Assembly: GCF_902167145.1 (NCBI RefSeq)
Contig: NC_050097.1
Span: 43,446,095-43,510,094 of the forward strand
Direction of reading: 5' to 3'
Origin: Zea mays
Lineage: Eukaryota; Streptophyta; Magnoliopsida; Poales; Poaceae
Length of the DNA: 64,000 nt
The notes under the pieces are model-generated. The model worked only from the letters and a program-made list of their open reading frames with translations, was not told the origin of the DNA and made no database searches. Positions 55,537-64,000 of the stretch are shown here, one piece after another (the first letter of the stretch is position 1; every line of letters starts with the position of its first letter). A program made the position numbers and the translations under genes.

Positions 55537-56211
55537 TGTTGGGGACTTGTTCTCAAATGCTATGAATTAAGAACAAGGCAACACAAAAAATATTAAACGT
55601 CAAAACCCTTCGTCCTTCGAAGCATTATTTCCCTTGAGGATATAATGATTTTCGGACGAAGGTTATGAAGGACATACCTTCATAAACACAACACAACATA
55701 TAATAATGAAGAAGAAGACATATGAAATGTAAAGGATAACCTAAACAATTATATATTATTATTAACTTATTTCTATATTGTTACTATGGAAAAATAGAAA
55801 TAATATCAAATTACAAATGTACCTTCGGCTTAAAAGAAGGTAATAGTACAAGCGTGACGCAAAAGCAAATGCCAAGTCAGCGTGAACAGTACGGGAGCAC
55901 TGTTCACCTATTTATAGGCACGGGACATAGCTCATATAAAATTACATCCATGCCCTTTACATTTGGTAGTAATTCTATAGTAATTCACCGAGGTCTGAAT
56001 AGCCTTTTCATCTTTAAGTCGGTTTCCTTTTCTGCTATCACGCCGAAGCTTTCCTGCTCACAGCTTCGGCGCTGTGTCGACCTTCGTATTCTTTGGGCTT
56101 CTCCTACTGTGGTACCGATTCGAGTCCGAAGATACCTGTTCATACATTATACTCCAGAAACATCATTAAATCATGTTTTTGAGGACCTTCGGAAGCCGAA
56201 GGTCCCCAACA
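55537..56211 (-). repeat. 3' LTR of the Zeon-type element (675 bp)
   Basis: Minus strand TGTTGGGGACCTTCGG at 56211 to GTCCCCAACA at 55537. The purine-rich GCGAGGGGCTAC (56212-56223) adjoins it as polypurine tract. Confidence 0.93.
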
Positions 56212-56366
56212 GTAGCCCCTCGCAATATCAATTTGTTAGAATAATAAATTTAGATTGCGACATGGACGAAGGCCTTAAGCTGAAGGTCCGAAAAAACACC
56301 TTTCCTTTGCTAGAATAGCAACATTCACTGACAAGCGGGGTTTTCCAATTTTCAATGCACTGGGCG

Positions 56367-56374
56367 TATAAATA
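56367..56374 (+). promoter_or_regulatory. TATA box of the Zeon-type antisense gene
   Basis: TATAAATA on the plus strand, 152 bp before the ATG at 56519 and 155 bp inside the 3' LTR, pointing into the element. The spacing resembles that of the antisense genes of element A (about 165 bp) and Huck2 (about 135 bp). Confidence 0.55.
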
Positions 56375-56518
56375 AGAGCATACCACGAGCTCACTTGGTA
56401 CGCTTTCTTGCCATCTGCCCTTGCTTACTCAATTTTCAGCTCTTGCGCACCAACACTTGCTTGGCTTTTTAAGTTTTTAAGCTTCGGCTTTGAAAACAGT
56501 TTTTTAGCATTTTCGAAG

Positions 56519-59500
56519 ATGTCTGAAGGTAAAAAGGCTACTGTCGAGATGAAGCTGAGTCTCTCTGAAGAGAAAAACCTGGGGTTTCTTGTAGCAATGT
56601 CGAAGACCAATACAGAAAAGATCACCAAAGAGATTTTAGAAGGTTTATCTGAAGATACTGATGATAGCGACAGTTATGATGTGGATAGTGGTGGTGAAGA
56701 CTCCGAAGATCGCCCTTGGCGACCAAGCCATGCGGTTTTCGGCAAATCAAGTATCAAAGAAAATCATCTTGTCAACATGAGAGGAAGATATTTCCGGGAC
56801 TTATCCATTGTGAGGGCCGATGAAGGAGAGAAGACTTGTCCGTCCCCTGAGGAAAATGAAGTCGTAGTGTTCCGAAGCTTCTTGAAAGCTGGATTACGAT
56901 TTCCCCTGAGCAGCTTTTTCGTAGAGGTGATGAAAATATTTGAAGTCTATCTTCACCAACTTACCCCCGAAGCAATCATAAAGATGAATATCTTCGTGTG
57001 GGCCGTGAGAAGTCAAGGTCTGGAACCTGATGCGAAAAGTTTCTGCAACATACACGAATTGTTATACGAGACAAAACCCTGGGGTAAGGAACAGTATCAC
57101 AATAATTTCTGCTGCTACAGTTTCATCTCTCGGTCCGGGTCAAGCTGTCCCGTGCCAACCTTTCGGAAGAGATGGCCCGGCGATTGGATGACAGAATGGT
57201 TTTATGTGAAGAATGACCTTAAAATACGAGAAGATATTAAAGGTATAATTATGTGCCCTATTTGGCAAAGCTTCGGCCTACGGAGGCCGAAGGTTGAAAT
57301 GAATGAAGCTGCCGAAGAATGCCAGAGAGCCTTCGGAGTTATTTGCTCTTTTATTGGAACGAGGGATTTGGTCCAAGAGCATATTGCCTTCAGAGTATGG
57401 CCGCTCGCGGAAAAATGGGAAATGCCGCAAGAGACCATAAAGGAGGCCGGCGAAGGTGGACTTATCAGACTGAAATATACTTTCAAGTTCGGAGATAAAT
57501 TCGTTGAACCAGATGATGACTGGCTAAAGAGCATTGAAAATGTAAGTGATGAACTACTTGGGGTTTATTCAAAGGCCGAAGATACTGCATTGTCGGCAGC
57601 CTTCGGAGGCCGGAAAAAGAAAAGACTCAACCGGGTATTTGATGCAATCGGGTTCGTCTACCCTGACTATCGTTATCTCATTCGAGGGCAGAAAAGAAAA
57701 GGCACAACTTCTGCGAAAGAAGAAGCTGCAGCTGCTCCTTGTGAGCCAGCACCGAAAAGAAAAAGGATAAAGGTCCTCACACATCGGCCACGCTATATTG
57801 AACCAGCCTCGGTGCCTGAGTTCACCGGAGAGACCTCTTCGGCCACCGAGGCTAAAGAGCCAACCTTGCTGCCAGAAGTCGTAGAACTGGCCGAAGCGCC
57901 AACAACAACAGAATTGGAGGAACCAAAGATTTTATTACCAGAGACCAAAGAGATGGTCGAAGCGCCATCGACAGAAAAGATGGAAGAAACAAAAGGATCA
58001 ACTGAGGGATCAAAAATATCAGAAATTTTAAGTCCTTCAGTAGAAATTGAAGTAGCAAGAATTAAAAAGGGCCCAGCGGTGACTCCGAAAAGAAAAAGAA
58101 TGGTCAATGTGCTAGATGTTCTGGAGACAATTAAGTCCTCAAGCACAACTCTGAAGAAGACTGTTGAAACTTCCGAAGCGAAAACTGAAATTTTTGATAC
58201 TAAGGCTCCAAAGCAACAAACTGAGACTGAAGCTGGGCCCTCAGAACCCACGAAGGTAAAATCCTTGGAAACCGAGGAAGAAAAAATGACGAAGCCGATT
58301 CTTGTTGAAGAAATCAGTGCTGTTGCCCCCGAAGCATCCCCCAAAGTCCTTGATTATATTGTTCGACATGCTTCGGGGAAAAAATTATCAGAAAAAGAAA
58401 AGCAAGGCCCAGTTATACGCCCAAAAACTGAAATATCCAAAGGGGGCGTTAATATTCAACGGCAGCGGAGAAGAAGACTTCTTGTATTGTCTCCCTGACA
58501 GCAAGGAGATTTCTGTCTGTCGGGAGATGAGCAAGAGCTTTGGATTCCTAACACTAGAAGACGGGCTCTCGGTACTGTCGAAAAACGAACTGGCCGACAG
58601 CCTGGCGTACAATAGCTTAAAGGTGCAAAAAATGAGATCTTTGTATTTTTTTCTTGAGACCAAAATTTTTCGTTTGCTTAAATTTATTGACGCACACACA
58701 TTTTTCGTTGCAGGGCCTTATACTTAGCAATGCTCTCAGGGCCCAAAAAGATGCCGAAGATGAAGGGTGTGTGATGGCCTTGAGCAACCTTCGTTCCGAA
58801 GTAATTGAATTAAGGAACGAAGGTCTCGAAAAAGATAAAATATTACATTCATTGATAAGTAGAATAAAAGAAGACGAAGCTACTTTTAAAAGTCAAGCTG
58901 AGGCTCAGAAGCGTGAAATTGAAGATCTTCGAAAACAACTAGCCAGAGTTAAAGAGGAACGCATACTTGAAGAAACGAAGCGAGAACTTAGCGACCAATG
59001 GGCAAATCATTTAGAAAGGACTGTTGAAGAGCTTCGTTCGTCCAAGAAAAGATGCTATGACAAATCTATGGAGTGTGTTAAGAAAATGAAAGCTAGCTTC
59101 GCCAGCGTTGGCGCATTTTCGAGTGAAGAAAACTTTACAAGAGGCAACCCCGAAGGTCCCATCGAATGGATTAATCACGAAGCTGAGGCCTTTGAGGAAA
59201 TTTTAAATAGCCGCGGAGACATATGCGCTTTTTCGGGTGCCAGGGGGATTGCCACCATTTTGGAGAGAAAGGGCTGTGAACATATAAAGATTTTAGCACA
59301 GTCCGAAGGTATTTTGCCCTTCGAAGATGCAAAAGATCCTTCAGCCGAAGCTAGCATGGTTGGTGGAAAATTTTTCACCGATATCTGGGACAATGGTGGC
59401 CGAGAAATGGCCCGAGAAATTATCCAGAAAAGCGAAAAAGGCATCCATGACGCTAGAAAAGTAGCAGAGGCTGTTGAGAAAACCACAGAGCCCGAAGGGC

Positions 59501-59736
59501 AAATAGGTATTAACTAATGGTTTTTATTGTGTTATAATTTTTTATTTTAAACTTCGTTCGCAATTTGTAATAGCAATGTAGCCGTATCCTGTCCTCCCTC
59601 AGATCCTACTAAAGCGTCTCCAGGCCCTCAGCCGAAAGATGACGATGAAATTAAAAAGATGGCTGAAGCTATCATGGATCAAGTTGTCAATCAACTCCTG
59701 AACGAAGCTGCGGAAGTAGTACTTAGGGAAGACTAG
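56519..59736 (+). pseudogene. Antisense three-exon gene of the Zeon-type element (PF04195-type), frameshifted
   Basis: Exons are 56519-58622, 58714-59506 and 59582-59736. Both introns are GT...AG and both junctions keep phase. From MSEGKKATVEMKLSL the N-terminal part is acidic. The shared domain lies at about residues 115-260 (VVVFRSFLKAGLRFPLSSFF, YLHQLTPEAIIKMNIFVWAV, WFYVKND). A Lys/Arg-rich segment (PKRKRIKV) and a long Glu/Thr-rich low-complexity region follow. Exon 1 closes with GALIFNGSGEEDFLYCLPDS. Exon 2 is a coiled coil (about 58800-59090) plus a conserved GPIEWINHEAEAFEEIL region. Exon 3 ends EAAEVVLRED. An indel near 58380-58405, in an A-rich run, shifts the frame inside exon 1, so this copy is broken. 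The KRKR motifs could be nuclear import signals. The function is unknown. Confidence 0.72.
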
Positions 59737-60679
59737 GTGCCATTGTAAAAACATCTGAAATGTAATATATGTAATATCTTGTAACCCTGAATGTAATATA
59801 CTTGTTTTTATGGTTCAATTCTTTACGATGCATGAAATTTACATACATACCGTTTTTGAGTCTTTGACGAAAAAACACCTTCCCTTCTTTTCATGCTTCG
59901 TGAAGAAGAATTTTTCATTTATCACTATATCCATAGTGTTCTGATGAAGAATATCCAAACTTCGTGAAAACATTTTCCGAAGCTACACTCCGAAGATCAA
60001 TATTGTATCTCCTTGTGACTTAGCATGATTTTCCTTTTTTCAAAGCATTCTTCCGAAAATCAATATTGTGTCCCCTTCTTGTATATGCAGCATGATGTAT
60101 GATGCTTATGCTATGCGAAATGATATGATGATGTTATGCTATGTAAAATGGTATTTATTCCGAAGATACACGCACATCCCTGCAATAAAACACATAATCT
60201 TTTTACATCAGCGTTGACTTTTCGCTGTAAGCCTCCCTTAGGAGCTTCTTCGCCTTTTACTTTCGGCGGTATTCGCGTTGACTTTTCGCGCTTCGCCTTT
60301 TACTTAGGCGGTATCAGCGTTTATTTTTCGCTGTAAGCTCTGCATTCCCTTTGGAACGACTTTTGAGCAGAAAACTTACGCTGCGCTCCCTTTGGAACGA
60401 CTTTTTGTAACTTCAGCAAACTTACTCTGCGTTCCTTGGAACGACTTTTTGTTGCTTCGAAGAATTCATGTCGTGCCTTTTAAAATAAACTCTTTATAAT
60501 TCGAAGGTCCTTCTTGCTATCACAAATCTTTAAGCTTCAACAACTTAAGCCTGTAGAGGAGATATATTTTTCTTGTGGCAGACAACGAAATCAGTACGTG
60601 AGATTTAAAAAAAAAGTGTCCTTTATTACACAGAAAATAAAACTGAATTGAAAAGACTACTATCAAGGTAGGATATTTG
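59737..60679. other. Zeon-type convergent 3' region with short tandem repeats
   Basis: AT-rich noncoding stretch between the 3' ends of the antisense gene and gag. At 60205-60325 a unit with GCGTTGACTTTTCGC and CTTCGCCTTTTACTT occurs about twice. At 60345-60455 a unit with CCCTTTGGAACGACTTTT occurs three times. Otherwise no feature is seen. Confidence 0.65.
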
Positions 60680-62197
60680 TCAATAAATGTGCTTCGACTC
60701 TGGCACAGTGCTATTGACTGTGCGAGCTTCGGACTGTTCTCTGAAGTCCCTTTGATGTTGAGCATATTGGCCCCCTTCTGGCTGCTGGCCTTGTTGCAGC
60801 GGTGGTGGAGGCGGAGGCTGTTGCCAGGAAGCTTGAGGTTGACTTGCCGAAGCTACAGAAACTACAGGGTGGTTGCCTACATATTCTGGGATATAAGGTG
60901 AATGATACGAAGCAGTGTGCATGATCTGCTTCGGCTGACCCTGTTGTGCTGCAGCTTCGGCTATCTCCTTTTGCTTCTGGATGGTAACATGGCACATCCT
61001 GGTGGTATGGCCCTTGTTTTCACCACAGAACAAGCAAAATGTTCTCCTTGGTTGATCTCCAAATCTTCCACCGAAGCCCCTGGCGCCTCTGCCTCTTGGA
61101 GCTGGCGGCCGGAAGGAGCTTTGTTGTTGCCCCGAAGCCTGTGAAGAGCCTTGTGGCCTTTGCTGCTGACTCCCCTTATCATCATTTTGAGTAGAGTTAT
61201 GAATTGACCTGACGTGCCTCGGATAAAATCTTCCTCCGAAGCCCCTGGTCATTTCGGAAAACCTGAAAGCCTCCTCCCTTCTTTGACAAAAATCATTGTC
61301 GGCACGAATATACTCGTCCATCTTCTGGAGCAACTTCTCCAAAGTTTGAGGAGGCTTCCTAGCAAAGTACTGAGCTGAAGGTCCTGGCCGGAGTCCCTTG
61401 ATCATGGCCTCAATGACAATTTCGTTGGGCACTGTTGGTGCCTGTGCCCTCAAACGCAAGAACCTCCGGACATACGCCTGAAGGTATTCTTCGTGGTCCT
61501 GGGTGCACTGGAATAGAGCTTGAGCAGTGACCGGCTTCGTCTGAAACCCTTGGAAGCTGGTTAACAACATGTCCTTCAGCTTTTGCCATGAAGTGATCGT
61601 TCCTGGTCGAAGGGAGGAATACCAGGTTTGAGCAACACTCCTGACAGCCATAACAAAAGATTTTGCCATGACTGCAGTATTGCCACCATATGAAGATACT
61701 GTTGCCTCGTAGCTCATCAAAAACTGCTTCGGGTCTGAATGGCCGTCGAATATGGGAAGCTGGGGTGGCTTGTAGGACGGAGGCCAAGGTGTAGCCTGTA
61801 GCTCAGCGGACAGAGGAGAAGCATCATCAAAAGCAAAATTTCCATGGTGGAAATTCTCATACCAGTCATCTTCGTTGAAGAAATCCTCCTGATGAAGATC
61901 TTTGTGCTGAGGCCTTCGGTTCTGCTCATCCTGAGTAAGATGGCGAACTTCTTCAGAGGCTTCGTCTATCTGCCTTTGCAGTTCAGCTAGCCTGGCCATC
62001 TTTTCCTTCTTCCTCTGCACCTGTTGATGAAGCATCTCTATTTCTCTGATTTCTTGGTCTAGCTCATCCTCTTGCGGTGTCGGGCTGATAGCCTTCCTCT
62101 TCTGGCTTCGGGCCTCCCGAAGGGAGAGAGTCTCCTGATTGGGGTCCAGCGGTTGCAGAGCTGCAGCCCCAGTTGCTGAAGCTTTCTTCGGCGCCAT
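60680..62197 (-). CDS. gag: Zeon-type gag
   Basis: The frame is open for 505 codons from ATG 62197 (MAPKKASATGAAAL), about 30 bp inside the primer site. Residues about 35-95 form a charged coiled coil. The gag core is at about 140-290 (QFLMSYEATVSSYGGNTAVM, TSWQKLKDMLLTSFQGF), clearly related to the gag of element A. A Cys/His knuckle CLFCGENKGHTTRMC at about 385-400 has spacing C-X2-C-X5-H-X4-C, one residue longer than the classical form. The Gln/Pro-rich tail ends at a stop at 60680 without entering a protease. This is consistent with a non-autonomous element that keeps only the particle protein. The frame has no break, in line with the low LTR divergence. Confidence 0.9.
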   Translation of the reverse strand: MAPKKASATGAAALQPLDPNQETLSLREARSQKRKAISPTPQEDELDQEIREIEMLHQQVQRKKEKMARLAELQRQIDEASEEVRHLTQDEQNRRPQHKDLHQEDFFNEDDWYENFHHGNFAFDDASPLSAELQATPWPPSYKPPQLPIFDGHSDPKQFLMSYEATVSSYGGNTAVMAKSFVMAVRSVAQTWYSSLRPGTITSWQKLKDMLLTSFQGFQTKPVTAQALFQCTQDHEEYLQAYVRRFLRLRAQAPTVPNEIVIEAMIKGLRPGPSAQYFARKPPQTLEKLLQKMDEYIRADNDFCQRREEAFRFSEMTRGFGGRFYPRHVRSIHNSTQNDDKGSQQQRPQGSSQASGQQQSSFRPPAPRGRGARGFGGRFGDQPRRTFCLFCGENKGHTTRMCHVTIQKQKEIAEAAAQQGQPKQIMHTASYHSPYIPEYVGNHPVVSVASASQPQASWQQPPPPPPLQQGQQPEGGQYAQHQRDFREQSEARTVNSTVPESKHIY

Positions 62198-62227
62198 AGC
62201 GAAGGTTTGTGAGTGGAAGTGAGTTTA

Positions 62228-62243
62228 CCGGAGGTGGGCGCCA
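62228..62243 (-). other. Primer binding site of the Zeon-type element
   Basis: Minus strand TGGCGCCCACCTCCGG, one base inside the LTR. It shares TGGCGCCCACC with the element A site, so both probably use the same or a related tRNA. Confidence 0.75.
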
Positions 62244-62244
62244 A

Positions 62245-62926
62245 TGTTGGGGACTTGTTCTCAAATGCTATGAATTAAGAACAAGGCAACACAAAAAATA
62301 TTAAACGTCAAAACCCTTCGTCCTTCGAAGCATTATTTCCCTTGAGGATATAATGATTTTCGGACGAAGGTTATGAAGGACATACCTTCATAAACACAAT
62401 ACAACATATAATAATGAAGAAGAAGAAGACATATGAAATGTAAAGGATAACGTAAACAATTATATATTATTATTAACTTATTTCTATATTGTTACTATGG
62501 AAAAATAGAAATAATATCAAATTAATTACAAATGTACCTTCGGCTTAAAAGAAGGTAATAGTACAAGCGTGACGCAAAAGCAAATGCCAAGTCAGCGTGA
62601 ACATTATGGGAGCACTGTTCACCTATTTATAGGCACGGGACATAGCTCATATAAAATTACATCCATGCCCTTTACATTTGGTAGTAATTCTATAGTAATC
62701 CACCGAGGTCTGAATAGCCTTTTCATCTTTAAGTCGGTTTCCTTTTCTGCTATCACGCCGAAGCTTTCCTGCTCACAGCTTCGGCGCTGTGTCGACCTTC
62801 GTATTCTTTGGGCTTCTCCTACTGTGGTACCGATTCGAGTCCAAAGATACCTGTTCATACATTATACTCCAGAAACATCATTAAATCATGTTTTTGAGGA
62901 CCTTCGGAAGCCGAAGGTCCCCAACA
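62245..62926 (-). repeat. 5' LTR of the Zeon-type element (682 bp)
   Basis: It pairs with 55537-56211. A TATAAATAG box is on the minus strand at about 62632-62624. TSD GTGCC follows at 62927-62931. Confidence 0.93.
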
Positions 62927-62931
62927 GTGCC

Positions 62932-63890
62932 CCTCCATGACTGTGGCTTCTATCAGCGGCGTGCCCTTCCACGACTCCTCTCCGCGACCATGACTCCCCT
63001 CTATGGCGCGCTCCTCCATGTTTGCGATTCACATAGCATCATGCTCCTTGATGGTCACGACTTCCTTAGTGGCTGTGAGATTTTCCCGGTGACGCCCCTC
63101 CCCTCAACGAATGCGACTGTGACTCTCCCAACGACCACAACCACGACCACCCCTCTTAATTTCTAGTGCTTCAGATGTGAGAGTCAATGGCAAACATGTT
63201 TTAGATATCATTGTCCACTTAAATGAGATTTAGGGTTCTATTTGAGAACCATTGCTGAAGTTTACCGTATAAAACAAGATCCTCAAGAGTTAGGAATCCG
63301 TCAAATTGAAAGTAGAAGTGTTTGGAAGCTATTGTTGTAATTGCTTTAAACAGAGTGCTTGGCTTTGAGTTGTGCTAAACCCAAATTTTTTAATTGTTTT
63401 AGTTGATGTCGCAAGGCAGCCATACACTATATTATAGATAGAGATAATAATTGAGGCTATTGTTGTAATTGCTCTAACCGAAGTGTATGGCTTTGAGTTG
63501 TGTCAAAATTATTATTCGCTGCAGTTACGGCTGATGTTTCTACAATAACTAGTAAGGTGCCCATGCTAATGATACGATAAATCTAAAAAACATTGAAGTG
63601 AATACATATTAAGAACTATGATAAAAATGATAAGGATAACAGGAGGGCACAAAAAGTCGTGAGTCGTGCCAGCGTATTTCCACTTGTGCCACTAATATTA
63701 TTGTTAGCTAAAGTAACAATAGAATAACCATTTTTGTTCAGTTAAGGTCCTTTAGATTATCACATGTAACTTTACATGAATTATACCTTTTCTGTCATAG
63801 TAGCAGCATTACACATGTGATCTTGTCTCATAGCTGATAGAATAGCTATATATGCCAATAGTCGGGTAAACAAAAAAAAGCAAAAATTTG
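62932..63890. other. Right flank, no gene recognised
   Basis: The first 230 bp are GC-rich with CTCC-rich sequence and only a short plus-strand frame. The rest is AT-rich with stops in all frames. A short duplication, GAGGCTATTGTTGTAATTGC / GAAGCTATTGTTGTAATTGC followed by GAGTTGTG, occurs near 63327 and 63451. Confidence 0.45.
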
Positions 63891-63892
63891 AC

Positions 63893-64000
63893 AGAATATT
63901 GCCCGTTGTTTAGTCTTCATCTCAGTAATTAGTTTTATAATTAGACTATATTTAATACATGTAGTCGACATTCAAATGTTTGATGTGATACATACCAAAT
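63893..64000. mobile_element. Partial Castaway/Tourist-like MITE at the window end
   Basis: The sequence GTTTAGTCTTCATCTCAGTA, then AATTAGTTTTATAATTAGAC and CATTCAAATGTTTGATGTGA, is the reverse complement of the typical interior and end of this MITE class. It is related to the copy at 15564-15794. The outer end is beyond the window. Confidence 0.45.

Larger units (their letters stand above)
55537..62926 (-). mobile_element. Zeon-type (Cinful-Zeon) gag-only LTR retrotransposon
   Basis: The 7,390-bp element has LTRs 55537-56211 (675 bp) and 62245-62926 (682 bp), starting TGTTGGGGAC on the minus strand, and a perfect TSD GTGCC (55532-55536 and 62927-62931). It encodes gag, lacks RT, RNase H and integrase entirely, and has a convergent antisense gene. 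Size, LTR length and gag-only content match maize Zeon-1. By eye the LTRs differ by six substitutions and two indels (3 and 4 bp), so it is the youngest element here. Movement would need pol supplied by a relative such as a Cinful element. Confidence 0.9.

Noticed and set aside
57004..57100. Antisense genes as independent host genes hit by insertion
   Set aside because: They lie wholly inside LTR pairs with intact TSDs, at the same place in three families, so they belong to the elements.

Overview
The window looks like plant nuclear DNA, most likely from maize (Zea mays) or a close relative. It contains no complete host gene. Almost all of it is transposable elements inserted into one another. 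The basis is two Gypsy elements whose LTRs I recognise as the maize Huck type, a centromeric-retrotransposon (CRM) type chromovirus, a gag-only element of Cinful-Zeon type, a CACTA DNA transposon and grass MITEs. Most boundaries below were fixed by matching LTR pairs and target-site duplications (TSDs) by eye.

Layout, outermost first. (1) 1-1003 is the 5' end of a leftward Gypsy-like element cut by the window edge (gag start, primer site, LTR). 1004-2501 is older retroelement-like debris. (2) A CACTA transposon spans 2502-55359, with TIRs beginning CACTACAC, TSD GGA and subterminal repeats of the TAGGAAGTTA type. Only about 4.8 kb is its own DNA. That part holds a captured last exon of a host RER1 gene (16855-17053), a solo LTR and MITEs. 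(3) Inside the CACTA lie a Tat-lineage Gypsy element on the minus strand (element A, 2979-14564, TSD ACATA) and a CRM-type chromovirus on the plus strand (18325-54775, TSD AAACG). (4) Inside the CRM lie two Huck elements in opposite orientation: Huck1 (18732-32843, minus, TSD GGAAT) in the CRM 5' LTR, and Huck2 (34105-48787, plus, TSD AATGA/AGTGA) in its leader. (5) Right of the CACTA are one end of a Stowaway MITE and a Zeon-type gag-only element (55537-62926, minus, TSD GTGCC). The last kilobase is AT-rich and ends in a partial MITE.

By-eye LTR divergence agrees with the nesting: CRM about 5.4%, Huck1 about 4% (sampled), Huck2 about 3% (sampled), element A about 1.5%, Zeon-type about 0.9%. 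Each retroelement encodes gag, and all but the Zeon type also encode protease, reverse transcriptase, RNase H and integrase. Every pol is broken by stops or frameshifts. The gag or gag-pro frames of element A, Huck2, CRM and the Zeon type are still open.

The most unusual content is a second gene on the strand opposite gag-pol, between the end of the coding region and the 3' LTR, in element A, Huck2 and the Zeon-type element. Each has its own TATA box about 135-170 bp before the ATG, a shared N-terminal domain of the kind called 'putative gypsy-type transposon' (PF04195), and a charged coiled-coil C-terminal part. In element A and the Zeon-type element the introns can be placed exactly, because splice signals and reading phase agree. 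Also notable: an in-frame UAG between protease and reverse transcriptase at the same codon in both Hucks, a 14-kb inverted Huck pair, and hypervariable tandem repeats where convergent genes meet.
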